From NCBI GenBank assembly GCA_016342285.1, contig JAEINQ010000003.1, forward strand, positions 62,001-126,000: a stretch of DNA of 64,000 bases, given 5' to 3'. Below the pieces are notes generated by a model, which was not told where the DNA came from, ran no database searches, and was given only the letters and a program-made list of their open reading frames with translations. The translations under genes were made by a program, and so were the position numbers. This DNA is from Desulfobacterales bacterium. Lineage in GTDB: Bacteria; Desulfobacterota; Desulfobacteria; Desulfobacterales; JAEINQ01. Of this stretch, positions 18,432-27,736 are shown piece by piece (the stretch's first letter is position 1; each line of letters begins with the position of its first letter).

Positions 18432-20369
18432 ATGACCCAATCTCCATCCCCAGACCCGATTTTCGACACCCTCCGCCAATGCTTCGGCTTTGATCGGTTT
18501 TTACAGGGCCAGGAGGCGGTGATCCACAAAATCGCAGCAGGCGGCTCGGCCGTGGCCATCTTCCCCACCGGTGCGGGCAAGTCCCTTTGCTATCAACTGC
18601 CCGCCCTGCTCCTGCCCGGGCTGACCCTGGTGGTCTCCCCCCTGCTCTCTTTGATGAAGGACCAGCTCGACTTTCTGGTCTCCCGGAACATCGCCGCGGC
18701 CAAACTCGATTCGGCCATGTCCCGGCAAGACTACCAGGCGGCCCTTGGGGCGGCCCGGAACGGACGGATAAAGATCCTCATGGTCTCGGTGGAGCGGTTC
18801 AAGAACGAGCGGTTTCGCCTGCAACTCCGGCAGATGGCCATCTCCCTGCTCGTGGTGGACGAGGCCCACTGTATCAGCGAATGGGGGCATAACTTCCGGC
18901 CCGATTACCTTAAGATTCCGGACTATCGCCGGGAATTCCACATCGACCAAGTGCTGCTGCTAACGGCCACCGCCACCCCGAAAGTGGCCGAAGACATGTG
19001 TGAAAAGTTCGCCATCGGTCGGCAAAACGTCATCACCACCGGGTTCTTCAGAAAAAACCTTCGGCTCCAGGTGGCGCCGGCCCGGGACCGGGACGAAGCA
19101 TTGGCCAAGGCGCTGGCCAGCCCCCCTCCGGGCCCGGCCATCGTCTACGTGATTCAGCAAAAGACGGCCGAGACCGTGGCCGCAATGCTCTGCTCCCGCG
19201 GCTTCAACGCCGCCGCATATCACGCAGGGATGAAAAACGAAGACCGTGCGGCGGTCCAGGACCGCTTCATGGGCGGCCGAATCGACGTGGTCACCGCCAC
19301 CATCGCCTTTGGAATGGGAATCGACAAGGCCGATATCCGCAAGGTGATCCACTACGACCTGCCCAAATCCATCGAGAGTTACAGCCAGGAGATCGGACGC
19401 GCCGGGCGCGACGGCCTTTTGTCGGTATGTACGGTGCTCGGGGACCGAAGCGGCGTACCGGTGTTGGAAAATTTTGCCTACGGTGACACCCCCGAGCGGT
19501 CCGGATTGCGGCAGGTCCTGGAAACCATACAACAGACGCCAGACGGGAATCTGGAAGTCCGACTGCAGGCTCTGAGCGCAGAAACCGACATCCGACCCCT
19601 TCCCCTGAAAACGACCCTGGTCTACCTGGAACTGCGGGGAATAATTTGTCCCCGCTACGTCTATTTCGAAGACTACCCGTTTCGACAGATCCGACCGGCT
19701 CAGGAGATCATTTCCGCCTTTGACGGCGAACGAAGGGCCTTTGTGGAGACCCTCTTCGCCCACTGCCGCACGGCGCGGGTCTGGACGACACCGGATATGA
19801 CCGGCGCGGCAAAGGCGGCAGGGGCTGACCGCCAGCGGGTGGTGGCGGCCCTGGACTATTTCGATGAAAAGGGGTGGATCGAACTGTCGCCCCGGTCAAG
19901 CGTGGAAATTTTTTCCGTAATCGACCAAACATTCGACCTTGAGAAAACAACGGATTGGCTGGACGATCTCTTTGCCGCCCGGGAGGCCTTCGAGGTGGAA
20001 CGGATCGGGCAGATGATGGCCCTGTTCGAGTCCGGCACCTGCCTGGCTGCCGGCCTTTCCGGTTACTTCGGAGAACGATTGGAAGCGCCTTGCGGACAAT
20101 GCACGCCGTGTCAGACCGGCACGGCGGTGCTTTTTCCCGCCCCTGGCCTTGCCGCCCTTTCCGGGTTTGACTTCAACGCCCTGACCGGGCCGCTGATGGA
20201 AAAAATCCCGTCACCGGTCTCCGCCGCCCTGATGACCCGGTTTCTTTGCGGCATCCGTTCGCCGCGCCTGACCCGGGCACGGGCCGGCGCCCTGTCCTGT
20301 TTCGGCGCATTGGCCGGCCACCCCTTTCGGGACGTGCGCCAATGGGTCGAAAGGCATATGCCCCGGTGA
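18432..20369 (+). CDS. recQ: RecQ-family ATP-dependent DNA helicase
   Basis: FPTGAGKSLCYQLPALLL, DEAHCISEWGHNFRPDY, QEIGRAGRDG; C-terminal CGQCTPC. Confidence 0.88.
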   Translation: MTQSPSPDPIFDTLRQCFGFDRFLQGQEAVIHKIAAGGSAVAIFPTGAGKSLCYQLPALLLPGLTLVVSPLLSLMKDQLDFLVSRNIAAAKLDSAMSRQDYQAALGAARNGRIKILMVSVERFKNERFRLQLRQMAISLLVVDEAHCISEWGHNFRPDYLKIPDYRREFHIDQVLLLTATATPKVAEDMCEKFAIGRQNVITTGFFRKNLRLQVAPARDRDEALAKALASPPPGPAIVYVIQQKTAETVAAMLCSRGFNAAAYHAGMKNEDRAAVQDRFMGGRIDVVTATIAFGMGIDKADIRKVIHYDLPKSIESYSQEIGRAGRDGLLSVCTVLGDRSGVPVLENFAYGDTPERSGLRQVLETIQQTPDGNLEVRLQALSAETDIRPLPLKTTLVYLELRGIICPRYVYFEDYPFRQIRPAQEIISAFDGERRAFVETLFAHCRTARVWTTPDMTGAAKAAGADRQRVVAALDYFDEKGWIELSPRSSVEIFSVIDQTFDLEKTTDWLDDLFAAREAFEVERIGQMMALFESGTCLAAGLSGYFGERLEAPCGQCTPCQTGTAVLFPAPGLAALSGFDFNALTGPLMEKIPSPVSAALMTRFLCGIRSPRLTRARAGALSCFGALAGHPFRDVRQWVERHMPR

Positions 20370-20439
20370 CGGCCTGCTGCCGGCAAAGCATCACCCCAAG
20401 AGCAGGTAGCGTCAGGTTGCCCCAAAAAAGGGGGGGCTA

Positions 20440-20679
20440 AATGCTCAATATCCAATTCTCAATGTTCAATGTTCAAGGCGGCATTCCGCCTTTTTATCTT
20501 TTTATACACAGCGTTTTAAGTCTTTGCGATATCAACGCTTAATCGCTTGATTCTCAATCGGATTTGTAGCCTATCAGCTCGACGCTGTGTATGTATGGGC
20601 AAGGATTAATGCCGTTCTGTATAAAAGTGACGGAGCGTAGCGATTCCTCACTTGAGCATTGAACATTGAGAATTGGGTT
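20440..20679. repeat. Nested inverted-repeat element with 7-bp-periodic (CAATnnn) arms
   Basis: TGCTCAATATCCAATTCTCAATGTTCAATGTTCAA / TTGAGCATTGAACATTGAGAATTGGG; inner ATACACAGCGT (20504-20514) / ACGCTGTGTAT (20582-20592). Confidence 0.75.
20475..20503 (+). terminator. Rho-independent terminator-like hairpin downstream of recQ
   Basis: AAGGCGGCATTCCGCCTTTTTATCTTTTT. Confidence 0.7.
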
Positions 20680-21697
20680 ATGCCACGGACAGCCCCTCAT
20701 CGATGCGCGCCAGAAGCGCCATTTTTTCTTCCGGGAATTGATACCCTTCGTAGCTCATGGAGAAGATGTGGGCGCCCCGGCGATCCTTCCAGAAATTGCC
20801 GGCATGGTCAAAACAGACCCGGGAGGTCACGTCCAGGGCCTCGACCATGCGCCGGATTTCCAGCAACTGCTCTTTTGCCGACGGCATCTCAAATTTCCCC
20901 TGGTCCAGGGCTTTTCGCAGGGGCGTTCCCCGGATGGGGCGAAAGGGACGCGAACGGATATAGTGGGGATTGATCTCGTTTAAGACCCGAGCGGTGTTTT
21001 CAGCATGGCCGTCGGTCATGGCACGCCCCCCCAGCCCGGGCATCCAGTACTCTGAAATCTGAAACCCGGCGGCCATGGCCTTTTTCCCCGCCTTGATCTG
21101 CCCGTCGGCACTCACCCCTTTGTGAATGGATCGGAGCAGGTCGTCATCGCCGGTCTCCAGCCCCAGGTGAAGCCGATCAAGACCGGCAGCGCAGATGGCA
21201 GCCAGCTCCGATGCCGGTTTCCGTTCCACCGTTCGTGCCCGGGCATAGGAGGTGACCCGTTCGATAGAGGCAAAGGTGGTTCGCAGGCAGGTCAGGGCTT
21301 CGATCAGGTCGCCGGTCTTCATGATAAGGCTGTTGGCATCCTGGAGAAAAGCGGTCCGTCCCCCGGAGAGAAGCCAGTGGTAAAGCATGGCAAAACCCGG
21401 GTGGTGATTGAGTTCGGGCACCTGGCCCATGAGTGCCATGGCCCCGTCGTGACAAATGTGTCCGCCGTGGCCGAGTTTGCGCGAGCTATCTCTAAGGTCG
21501 TTGGCCACGGCAGCCATGGCGTCAATGTCCCGGCAAATGTCCTCAACGGAACGGACCTCGAATCGCTCCTGTTTATACATGGCGCAAAACCCGCACCGGT
21601 TCCAGGGACAGTTGCGGGTAAATCGCACCAGGAGTGAATCACTCCCCCCTTCGCTGGGTGGACGGTAGACCCCGGTTTCAAATGCGTAACGTTTCAT
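20678..21697 (-). CDS. Radical SAM protein (Elp3/HemN-like fold)
   Basis: FTRNCPWNRCGFCAMYK CxxxxxxCxxC-type cluster; LHLGLETGDDDLL. Confidence 0.85.
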   Translation of the reverse strand: MKRYAFETGVYRPPSEGGSDSLLVRFTRNCPWNRCGFCAMYKQERFEVRSVEDICRDIDAMAAVANDLRDSSRKLGHGGHICHDGAMALMGQVPELNHHPGFAMLYHWLLSGGRTAFLQDANSLIMKTGDLIEALTCLRTTFASIERVTSYARARTVERKPASELAAICAAGLDRLHLGLETGDDDLLRSIHKGVSADGQIKAGKKAMAAGFQISEYWMPGLGGRAMTDGHAENTARVLNEINPHYIRSRPFRPIRGTPLRKALDQGKFEMPSAKEQLLEIRRMVEALDVTSRVCFDHAGNFWKDRRGAHIFSMSYEGYQFPEEKMALLARIDEGLSVA

Positions 21698-22014
21698 GAT
21701 CTTCAAACCGCCTTTCCATGCACTCCTATCACAAATGCCAGAATCACCGGTGTTTTCCGGCAACTATTTAATTCCCGGTCCTCGGCGGGTTTTACGGGGC
21801 CTTAATGCTGAGTTTTGGCCGGCACCTGGATTCAATTCCCTCCCGGCACCGTGGTACTGGAAACTTAGGCTTTCCAGATAACCATGTAAAAAAATATAGC
21901 ACGGGTGAATAAAATTGACCACGATTGACAAAAACCCGGCGTCCCGGTAGAAACGGCGACGATCCCGTCACGGGCCAACGCCTTGGGTCAATGAATCAAA
22001 CAGGATTTCACACC

Positions 22015-24534
22015 ATGACACACGCCGCCGACATCGCCATCCGCTGGTACAAGAAACTCATCCTGGACCGCCCCGTCCTCGTGATTCTCTGTCTGGCCGC
22101 CCTCATCGCCTTTCTGGGATACCAGGCCAGGGGGTTTAAGATCGACGCCTCGGCCGAAACCCTGCTGCTGGAACATGACGCAGACCTTCGCTATTCCAGG
22201 GAGGTCAACCAACGTTACGGATCCGGCGACTTTCTGATGATCGCCTACACCCCAAAGGACGGCGACCTGCTCTCGGCGGCCACCCGGGAGCACCTGGGCC
22301 GCCTGAGAAATGAACTGGCCGAACTCACCGACGTCCTGTCGGTGATGACCATCCTGGATGTCCCCCTGCTGGAAAGCCCGCCCCTGACCTATGATGAGAT
22401 GAGTGAGGGGCTGCGAACCCTGGAGTCGCCGGAGACCGATCCTGCCCTGGCCCGGATTGAACTTCGCGACAGCCCGTTTTACCGGGATCTTGTGGTCAGC
22501 CGGGACATGAAAACCACCGCCATCATCGTCAACCTGAAAGATGACGGGGTTTACCGCGAGTTGATCCAAAAGCGCAGCGATCTGCTGGACAAACGCGGCC
22601 AAGGGCGTCTATCCGAGACAGAAAGCAGACTCATCGACGAGACGAGCCGGCAAATCCGCCAACGCCTGGACATGCTCAATGTGGCCCAGCACAAAAACAT
22701 CGCCGCCGTGCGGGCCATCATGGACCGCTACCGGGACCGGGCCGATCTGTTTCTGGGCGGCGTGAGCATGATCGCCGACGACATGATCTCCTTTATCCGT
22801 TCGGACCTCAAAGAGTTCGGCATCGGCGTCTTTTTGCTGCTGGTGGGCATGCTGGGCATCATCTTCCGCCGGCTGCGCTGGATTGTCCTGCCCATGCTCT
22901 GCTGCTTTCTGTCGGTGGTGGCCATGATGGGGGTGCTGGCCATGTTCGACTGGGAGGTGACCGTGATCTCGTCAAACTTCATCTCCCTTCAGCTCATCAT
23001 CACCCTGGCCATCGCGGTACACCTGATCGTTCGCTACCGCGAATTTCTCCGCACCAGCCCGGAAAGCGACCAGCGCAGCCTGGTCGAAAAAACGATCCGG
23101 ACCAAATTCATCCCCTGTCTTTATGCGGCGGCCACCACCATCGCCGGGTTCAGCTCCCTGCTGCTCTGCGACATCAAGCCGGTGATCCACTTCGGCTGGA
23201 TGATGAGCGCCGGCATCGTCTTGTCCCTGGCGCTGACCTTCGTCCTCTTTCCGGCCGCCCTGAGGCTGATGCCCAAGGAGTCTCCGGCCACGGCCCGGAC
23301 GCGGCTGCATTTTCCCCTGACGGACATTCTGGCCCGCTTCACCGTCTCTCACGGCCGGCTGATCCTGGTTCTGACCGTTTTGATATCGGTCCTGGGAACC
23401 ATGGGAATCTCACGTCTGGTGGTGGAAAACAGTTTCATCGACTATTTTAAGGCATCCACGGAGATCTACCAGGGCATGCGCACCATCGACCGCAACCTCG
23501 GCGGGACCACACCACTGGATGTCATCGTCACCTTTCCCGAAATCAAAGGCGGCAAGGCCGACAGCACATGGAAAGACGACGAAGAGTTCGCGGACCTGGA
23601 ACTCGAAGACCTGGAAGGGGAAGACAGCGAGGCCTACTGGTTCACCGACGACCGCATGAAGGTCATTGAAAAGGTCCACACCTATCTGGAAAACCTTCCC
23701 GAAACCGGCAAAGTGCTCTCCTTTGGCACCATCATCGAGATCGGCCGGGGCCTCAACGACGGAAAAGCCCTGGACAGCCTTGAAATGGGCGTCCTCTACA
23801 CCAAACTCCCCGACGAATACAAGAAGCTCATCATCACGCCCTATCTCTCCTTTGATCACAACGAGGCCCGGTTCTGGGTCCGGGTCAAGGACTCGTTGAA
23901 ATCGCTCAAGCGCGATGCTTTTCTCAAGCAGGTCCGTAGGGACCTGGCGACAACGCTCGGGCTCGGGCCGGACCGGGTTCACCTGGCCGGCACCATGGTG
24001 CTCTACAACAACATGCTCCAGAGCCTGTTCGCCTCCCAGATCAAGACCATCGGCGTGGTGGCCCTGGCCCTGCTGGTCATGTTCATGATTCTGTTCCGGT
24101 CCCTGAAACTGGCCCTGATCGCCCTGTTCCCCAATCTCTTCGCCTCCGGAGCGGTTTTGGGCATCATGGGATGGATGAATATTCCCCTGGACATGATGAC
24201 CATCACCATCGCTGCCATCAGCGTCGGCATCGCCGTGGACGACACCATTCACTATATCTACCGTTTTCGGGAAGAAATTCGAGTCGACGGTGACTACGTG
24301 GCGGCCCTTCACCGGTGCCACGGCAGCATCGGCCAGGCCATGTACTATACGTCGGTGACCATCATCATCGGGTTTTCCATCCTGGGGCTGAGCAATTTCT
24401 GGCCCACCATCTACTTCGGCCTCTTCACCGGGCTGGCCATGGTCATCGCCCTGGTGGCGGCACTGACCCTGCTCCCCGAGCTTATCGTAATCTTCAGGCC
24501 TTTCGGCAATCCGACACCTGCCGGAGAGGGGTGA
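22015..24534 (+). CDS. RND/MMPL-superfamily transporter
   Basis: Two SSD/MMPL-like TM blocks with large extracytoplasmic loops; AISVGIAVDDTIHYIYRFREE. Confidence 0.92.
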   Translation: MTHAADIAIRWYKKLILDRPVLVILCLAALIAFLGYQARGFKIDASAETLLLEHDADLRYSREVNQRYGSGDFLMIAYTPKDGDLLSAATREHLGRLRNELAELTDVLSVMTILDVPLLESPPLTYDEMSEGLRTLESPETDPALARIELRDSPFYRDLVVSRDMKTTAIIVNLKDDGVYRELIQKRSDLLDKRGQGRLSETESRLIDETSRQIRQRLDMLNVAQHKNIAAVRAIMDRYRDRADLFLGGVSMIADDMISFIRSDLKEFGIGVFLLLVGMLGIIFRRLRWIVLPMLCCFLSVVAMMGVLAMFDWEVTVISSNFISLQLIITLAIAVHLIVRYREFLRTSPESDQRSLVEKTIRTKFIPCLYAAATTIAGFSSLLLCDIKPVIHFGWMMSAGIVLSLALTFVLFPAALRLMPKESPATARTRLHFPLTDILARFTVSHGRLILVLTVLISVLGTMGISRLVVENSFIDYFKASTEIYQGMRTIDRNLGGTTPLDVIVTFPEIKGGKADSTWKDDEEFADLELEDLEGEDSEAYWFTDDRMKVIEKVHTYLENLPETGKVLSFGTIIEIGRGLNDGKALDSLEMGVLYTKLPDEYKKLIITPYLSFDHNEARFWVRVKDSLKSLKRDAFLKQVRRDLATTLGLGPDRVHLAGTMVLYNNMLQSLFASQIKTIGVVALALLVMFMILFRSLKLALIALFPNLFASGAVLGIMGWMNIPLDMMTITIAAISVGIAVDDTIHYIYRFREEIRVDGDYVAALHRCHGSIGQAMYYTSVTIIIGFSILGLSNFWPTIYFGLFTGLAMVIALVAALTLLPELIVIFRPFGNPTPAGEG

Positions 24535-24680
24535 TGAGCCACCCGCAAGGCGGGTCTTGGACATACCGCTGCGGATCCGATCGATCTGGTTCTTGCCAAA
24601 GGTTTCCAGCAGCTGCTTGAGTGCCACGTAGCTGGAAAAGGCGGGCTAAAGCGTTTTTTTCGGATCGACCGATAGTCGTG

Positions 24681-25700
24681 TCAGGCAGAAGGGTCGGTGG
24701 CCCTGAGGCCCACCTCCACCACGATGGGGTTGGGCCCCTGATAGAAGACGAATCGCTCCTGGCGGGACAAAAAGAGGCTTTCCATTTGAAAATCGACGCC
24801 TGAGGTAAAAGAGGGAGGCGACAGCCGGCAGGTGAGGCCGGCGTCGCAGAGGTCGGACTTGAGGGCGCCGCTGATCATGTTGCAGACTTCGCCAATGACA
24901 TCCCGAACTCCCTCGGGGTCGTCGATCTCGTCTTGTTCCAGATCCAGCATGGCCCCGGCCATGCGACGGGAAAAAGGTTCGGTTACCTCGACATTGACCC
25001 GTCCGCCCACACACCCCGTAAGGCTGATTGATCCGACGATACGCCCCTGGCCACCCCCGGGTTCAGGCAGGCCCGAACCCGGCTGAACATCCATGTCCAG
25101 CATGGTGTCGAACACATCCCTGACCGCAGCGCAGACCGACCCCCCAACATCAAAATTCATCACTTGTCCGCCCGAGGCGTCGGCAACGGCTTCACCATTG
25201 CCTTCCTCGATCCCTTCCCCGTCGGACAGCTTCAGTCCAACGTCCACCAGCATGAGATGGTCGCCGTGGTAAAAGGTGTAGTACTCGCGGCGGGTCATGG
25301 GGCTTGAATCAAGACGGTAGTCCTTGCCGCGGGTCAACCCCGGCGTGGAGAGTTCACAGTCCAGTCCGGCATCGCAGAGGGCCGACTTGATGCCGCCGGA
25401 AATCATGTTACACACCTCACCCACCACATCCTTGACCGCCTCGTCATCTCCGGTTTCTTCGGGTTCCAGACCCAGCATGGCAGCGGTCATGGCCTGGGCA
25501 AAATCGCTCCCGACCTGAACGTTGACGATCCCCATGACCCGCCCCATCAGGTTAATGGAGCCGAGAATTCGGTTGCCATACAGGTAGGACTGGGACATGG
25601 ATTCGATGAAATCCATGTCCATGGTCAGCATGGTATCAAACACCTTCGACACGGTCTCCACAACGATGGACTGAACATCAACGGTTTCCAAGGCCTCCAT
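24681..25700 (-). CDS. Tandem CheX-like chemotaxis phosphatase-domain protein
   Basis: Two CheX-like halves each with VGEVCNMISG (E-x2-N) and IGEVCNMISG motifs. Confidence 0.8.
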   Translation of the reverse strand: MEALETVDVQSIVVETVSKVFDTMLTMDMDFIESMSQSYLYGNRILGSINLMGRVMGIVNVQVGSDFAQAMTAAMLGLEPEETGDDEAVKDVVGEVCNMISGGIKSALCDAGLDCELSTPGLTRGKDYRLDSSPMTRREYYTFYHGDHLMLVDVGLKLSDGEGIEEGNGEAVADASGGQVMNFDVGGSVCAAVRDVFDTMLDMDVQPGSGLPEPGGGQGRIVGSISLTGCVGGRVNVEVTEPFSRRMAGAMLDLEQDEIDDPEGVRDVIGEVCNMISGALKSDLCDAGLTCRLSPPSFTSGVDFQMESLFLSRQERFVFYQGPNPIVVEVGLRATDPSA

Positions 25701-25923
25701 GGCGCCTCCAGGATCGAGTCATTGACGATTGTTGCGGGCCGTTGGTCTGCCGACAGGCCCGCACGAGAAAAAGGATATGGGAATGGCGGCACCCCGCGCC
25801 GATATCCAACCGTTAACCTTTATCGGCAGATCCGGGAAAAGCTTAACCTGAGGCGAGAATGCCTTAAGAACAAACAAAAAAGGGGGGACCCGATGAACAC
25901 TCATGGGTCAGGGACGCCCAGGG

Positions 25924-26574
25924 CTACCAGGAGTATGGCAGTTTCTTGTGAATGGTGATGATCTTACTGGATACGCTGAGGTATTCTCCCCGAATAAGCT
26001 CCTTGAGAATCCGGCTCACCATTTCCCGGGAGGACCCCACCATATTGGCGATCTCCTGATGGGTCAGTGCTTCTTCCACCACCAGGTCATCGCCTTCTGG
26101 CCGGGCATAATGGGTCAGGAAACGGGCCACCCGCCCGTAGACATCCATAAAGGCCAGGCTCTCGATTTTCTTGTTGGATTCTCGGAGCCGCTCCACCAGT
26201 CCCTTGAGCAGGTTGAAAACGATATCGGGATTGGAGGAAAAGATCGCACGCAGATCCGTTCGGCTGAAAATCATCAAATGGGAAGGTTCCCGGGTCACAA
26301 TGGTGGCCGAACGGGGCTTACCGTCGATCAGGGCCATCTCGCCGAAATAGTCCCCCTGACCGAAAATGGAAAGAATGATCTCCTTGCCGTTTTCATCGGT
26401 GATCACTGTCTTGACCTTGCCGTCCACGATCACGTAGAGCGAATCGGTCACATCCCCCTCGCTGAGAATCACCGTGTTTTTGGCGTAGGTCTTGCGCCGG
26501 GCGACCGCCATGAGGTGTTCCAGTTCGGCGTCGTCCAGGCAGGAAAATATCGGAATCGGCTTTAACAGTTCCAT
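25924..26574 (-). CDS. Crp/Fnr-family transcriptional regulator
   Basis: cNMP-binding fold (FGEMALIDGKPRSATIV) and HTH (LTHQEIANMVGSSREMVSRILKEL). Confidence 0.92.
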   Translation of the reverse strand: MELLKPIPIFSCLDDAELEHLMAVARRKTYAKNTVILSEGDVTDSLYVIVDGKVKTVITDENGKEIILSIFGQGDYFGEMALIDGKPRSATIVTREPSHLMIFSRTDLRAIFSSNPDIVFNLLKGLVERLRESNKKIESLAFMDVYGRVARFLTHYARPEGDDLVVEEALTHQEIANMVGSSREMVSRILKELIRGEYLSVSSKIITIHKKLPYSW

Positions 26575-26669
26575 TGTCCATGTCCTCCCAAGATAGTGGC
26601 GGGCCTTACCGGCTCCATCGTCAGACCGGGAAAAGAGCCCGGGGATGGTCAAAGGGTGACGCTCCCGGA

Positions 26670-26924
26670 CTAACGGTTCTCTTCGATCAACGATTGGGCC
26701 AAAGCCAGGTCATAGGCCCGCTTGGGGTCCAGCCCTTTGCCGCTGTAGACGGCCTGGGCTGCTTCGATGGCATCGAAGGGGACCCATCCATGCTGCTCCC
26801 ACAACGACGGGTCGTCGGCACTCCACATGCGAAAACTGACGCCGCCACCGGTGAGACAGACATACATGCGCACCCGCTTGTTCTGGGGAAACGGATAATA
26901 GTATAGACCACGGTTATCTTTCAT
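26670..26924 (-). CDS. Small hypothetical protein
   Basis: ORF MKDNRGLYYYPFPQNKRVRMYVCLTGGGVSFRMW... between Crp/Fnr regulator and phosphoesterase gene. Confidence 0.6.
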   Translation of the reverse strand: MKDNRGLYYYPFPQNKRVRMYVCLTGGGVSFRMWSADDPSLWEQHGWVPFDAIEAAQAVYSGKGLDPKRAYDLALAQSLIEENR

Positions 26925-27091
26925 GGATCGCACTTTTCTATGTTTTGAACGGGTTTGACAGGGCGCTGCAGCCCTTTCAGATGGTCGTTTCGACGAAAAG
27001 GGCAGCATTCATGGACTTCCAGCATGGAATCAGCAGGTTCTTTTCAATCAAAGAATACATTATAGACCGGATCGTTTCGGGATTCAACTCC

Positions 27092-27736
27092 CTATATGGC
27101 CAGACAGGTCAGCAACCCCATGGGCGGCGACCAGACCATGCACAACCCCCGGGTCAAAGCACCGCAGGTGACGGCGACAACCCCAAGCGCCTTGGCATCA
27201 AGACAATCCCCCGGGGCAAATCCCACCCATCGCAGGCGATCGCCGTCCCGGCAGACCGCCTCCGGGCGATGGCTGTGGCCCCGGAAAAGAATCCGCCCGG
27301 GAAAAGCCAAGGTCGCGCGACGAACCGCCGACTCGTCCAGCGGGGCCATCATGCACGACAGGCCCATCTCCCGGTCAAAAGGCAGGGCATGGGCCAGCAC
27401 ACCTCCCGGTACCATGCGGCGCAGGGGAAGCGCGGCCAGGTACCGGCGTACACGGGTCGGAATCGACGGGGTGGCCGTATCGGACGAAACAGCCAGCAGG
27501 CTGTGGTCGTTGTTCCCCCTTACCGCCATGACCTGGGCATCCATTAGCAGGTCAACACAGGCCGCGGCGCTGTGAGGGCGGGCCGAATCGCAGATGTCGC
27601 CGAGGTGGAAAATCATCTCGCAACCGCTGCGGTCAAATCGGTCCAGGGCCGCGACGATGGTTTCCGGCCGACCGTGACTGTCGGCCATAAGGCCCACGGT
27701 CTGCGGCAGGGCAGGGCCGCTCTCGCAACCGTTCAC
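27092..27736 (-). CDS. Metallophosphoesterase (YfcE-like)
   Basis: LMADSHGRPE, HLGDICDSA, RGNND, FRGHSHRPE motifs. Confidence 0.88.
   Translation of the reverse strand: MNGCESGPALPQTVGLMADSHGRPETIVAALDRFDRSGCEMIFHLGDICDSARPHSAAACVDLLMDAQVMAVRGNNDHSLLAVSSDTATPSIPTRVRRYLAALPLRRMVPGGVLAHALPFDREMGLSCMMAPLDESAVRRATLAFPGRILFRGHSHRPEAVCRDGDRLRWVGFAPGDCLDAKALGVVAVTCGALTRGLCMVWSPPMGLLTCLAI

Noticed and set aside
21810-21880. tRNA-like GGATTCAATTCC string
   Set aside because: No acceptor or anticodon stem can be built around it on either strand.
23410-24627. 405-aa minus-strand ORF (MALKQLLETFGKNQIDRIRSGM...)
   Set aside because: Mostly antisense to the MMPL gene. The first ~20 residues look protein-like and could be a gene remnant at 24540-24627, but that is too short to call.
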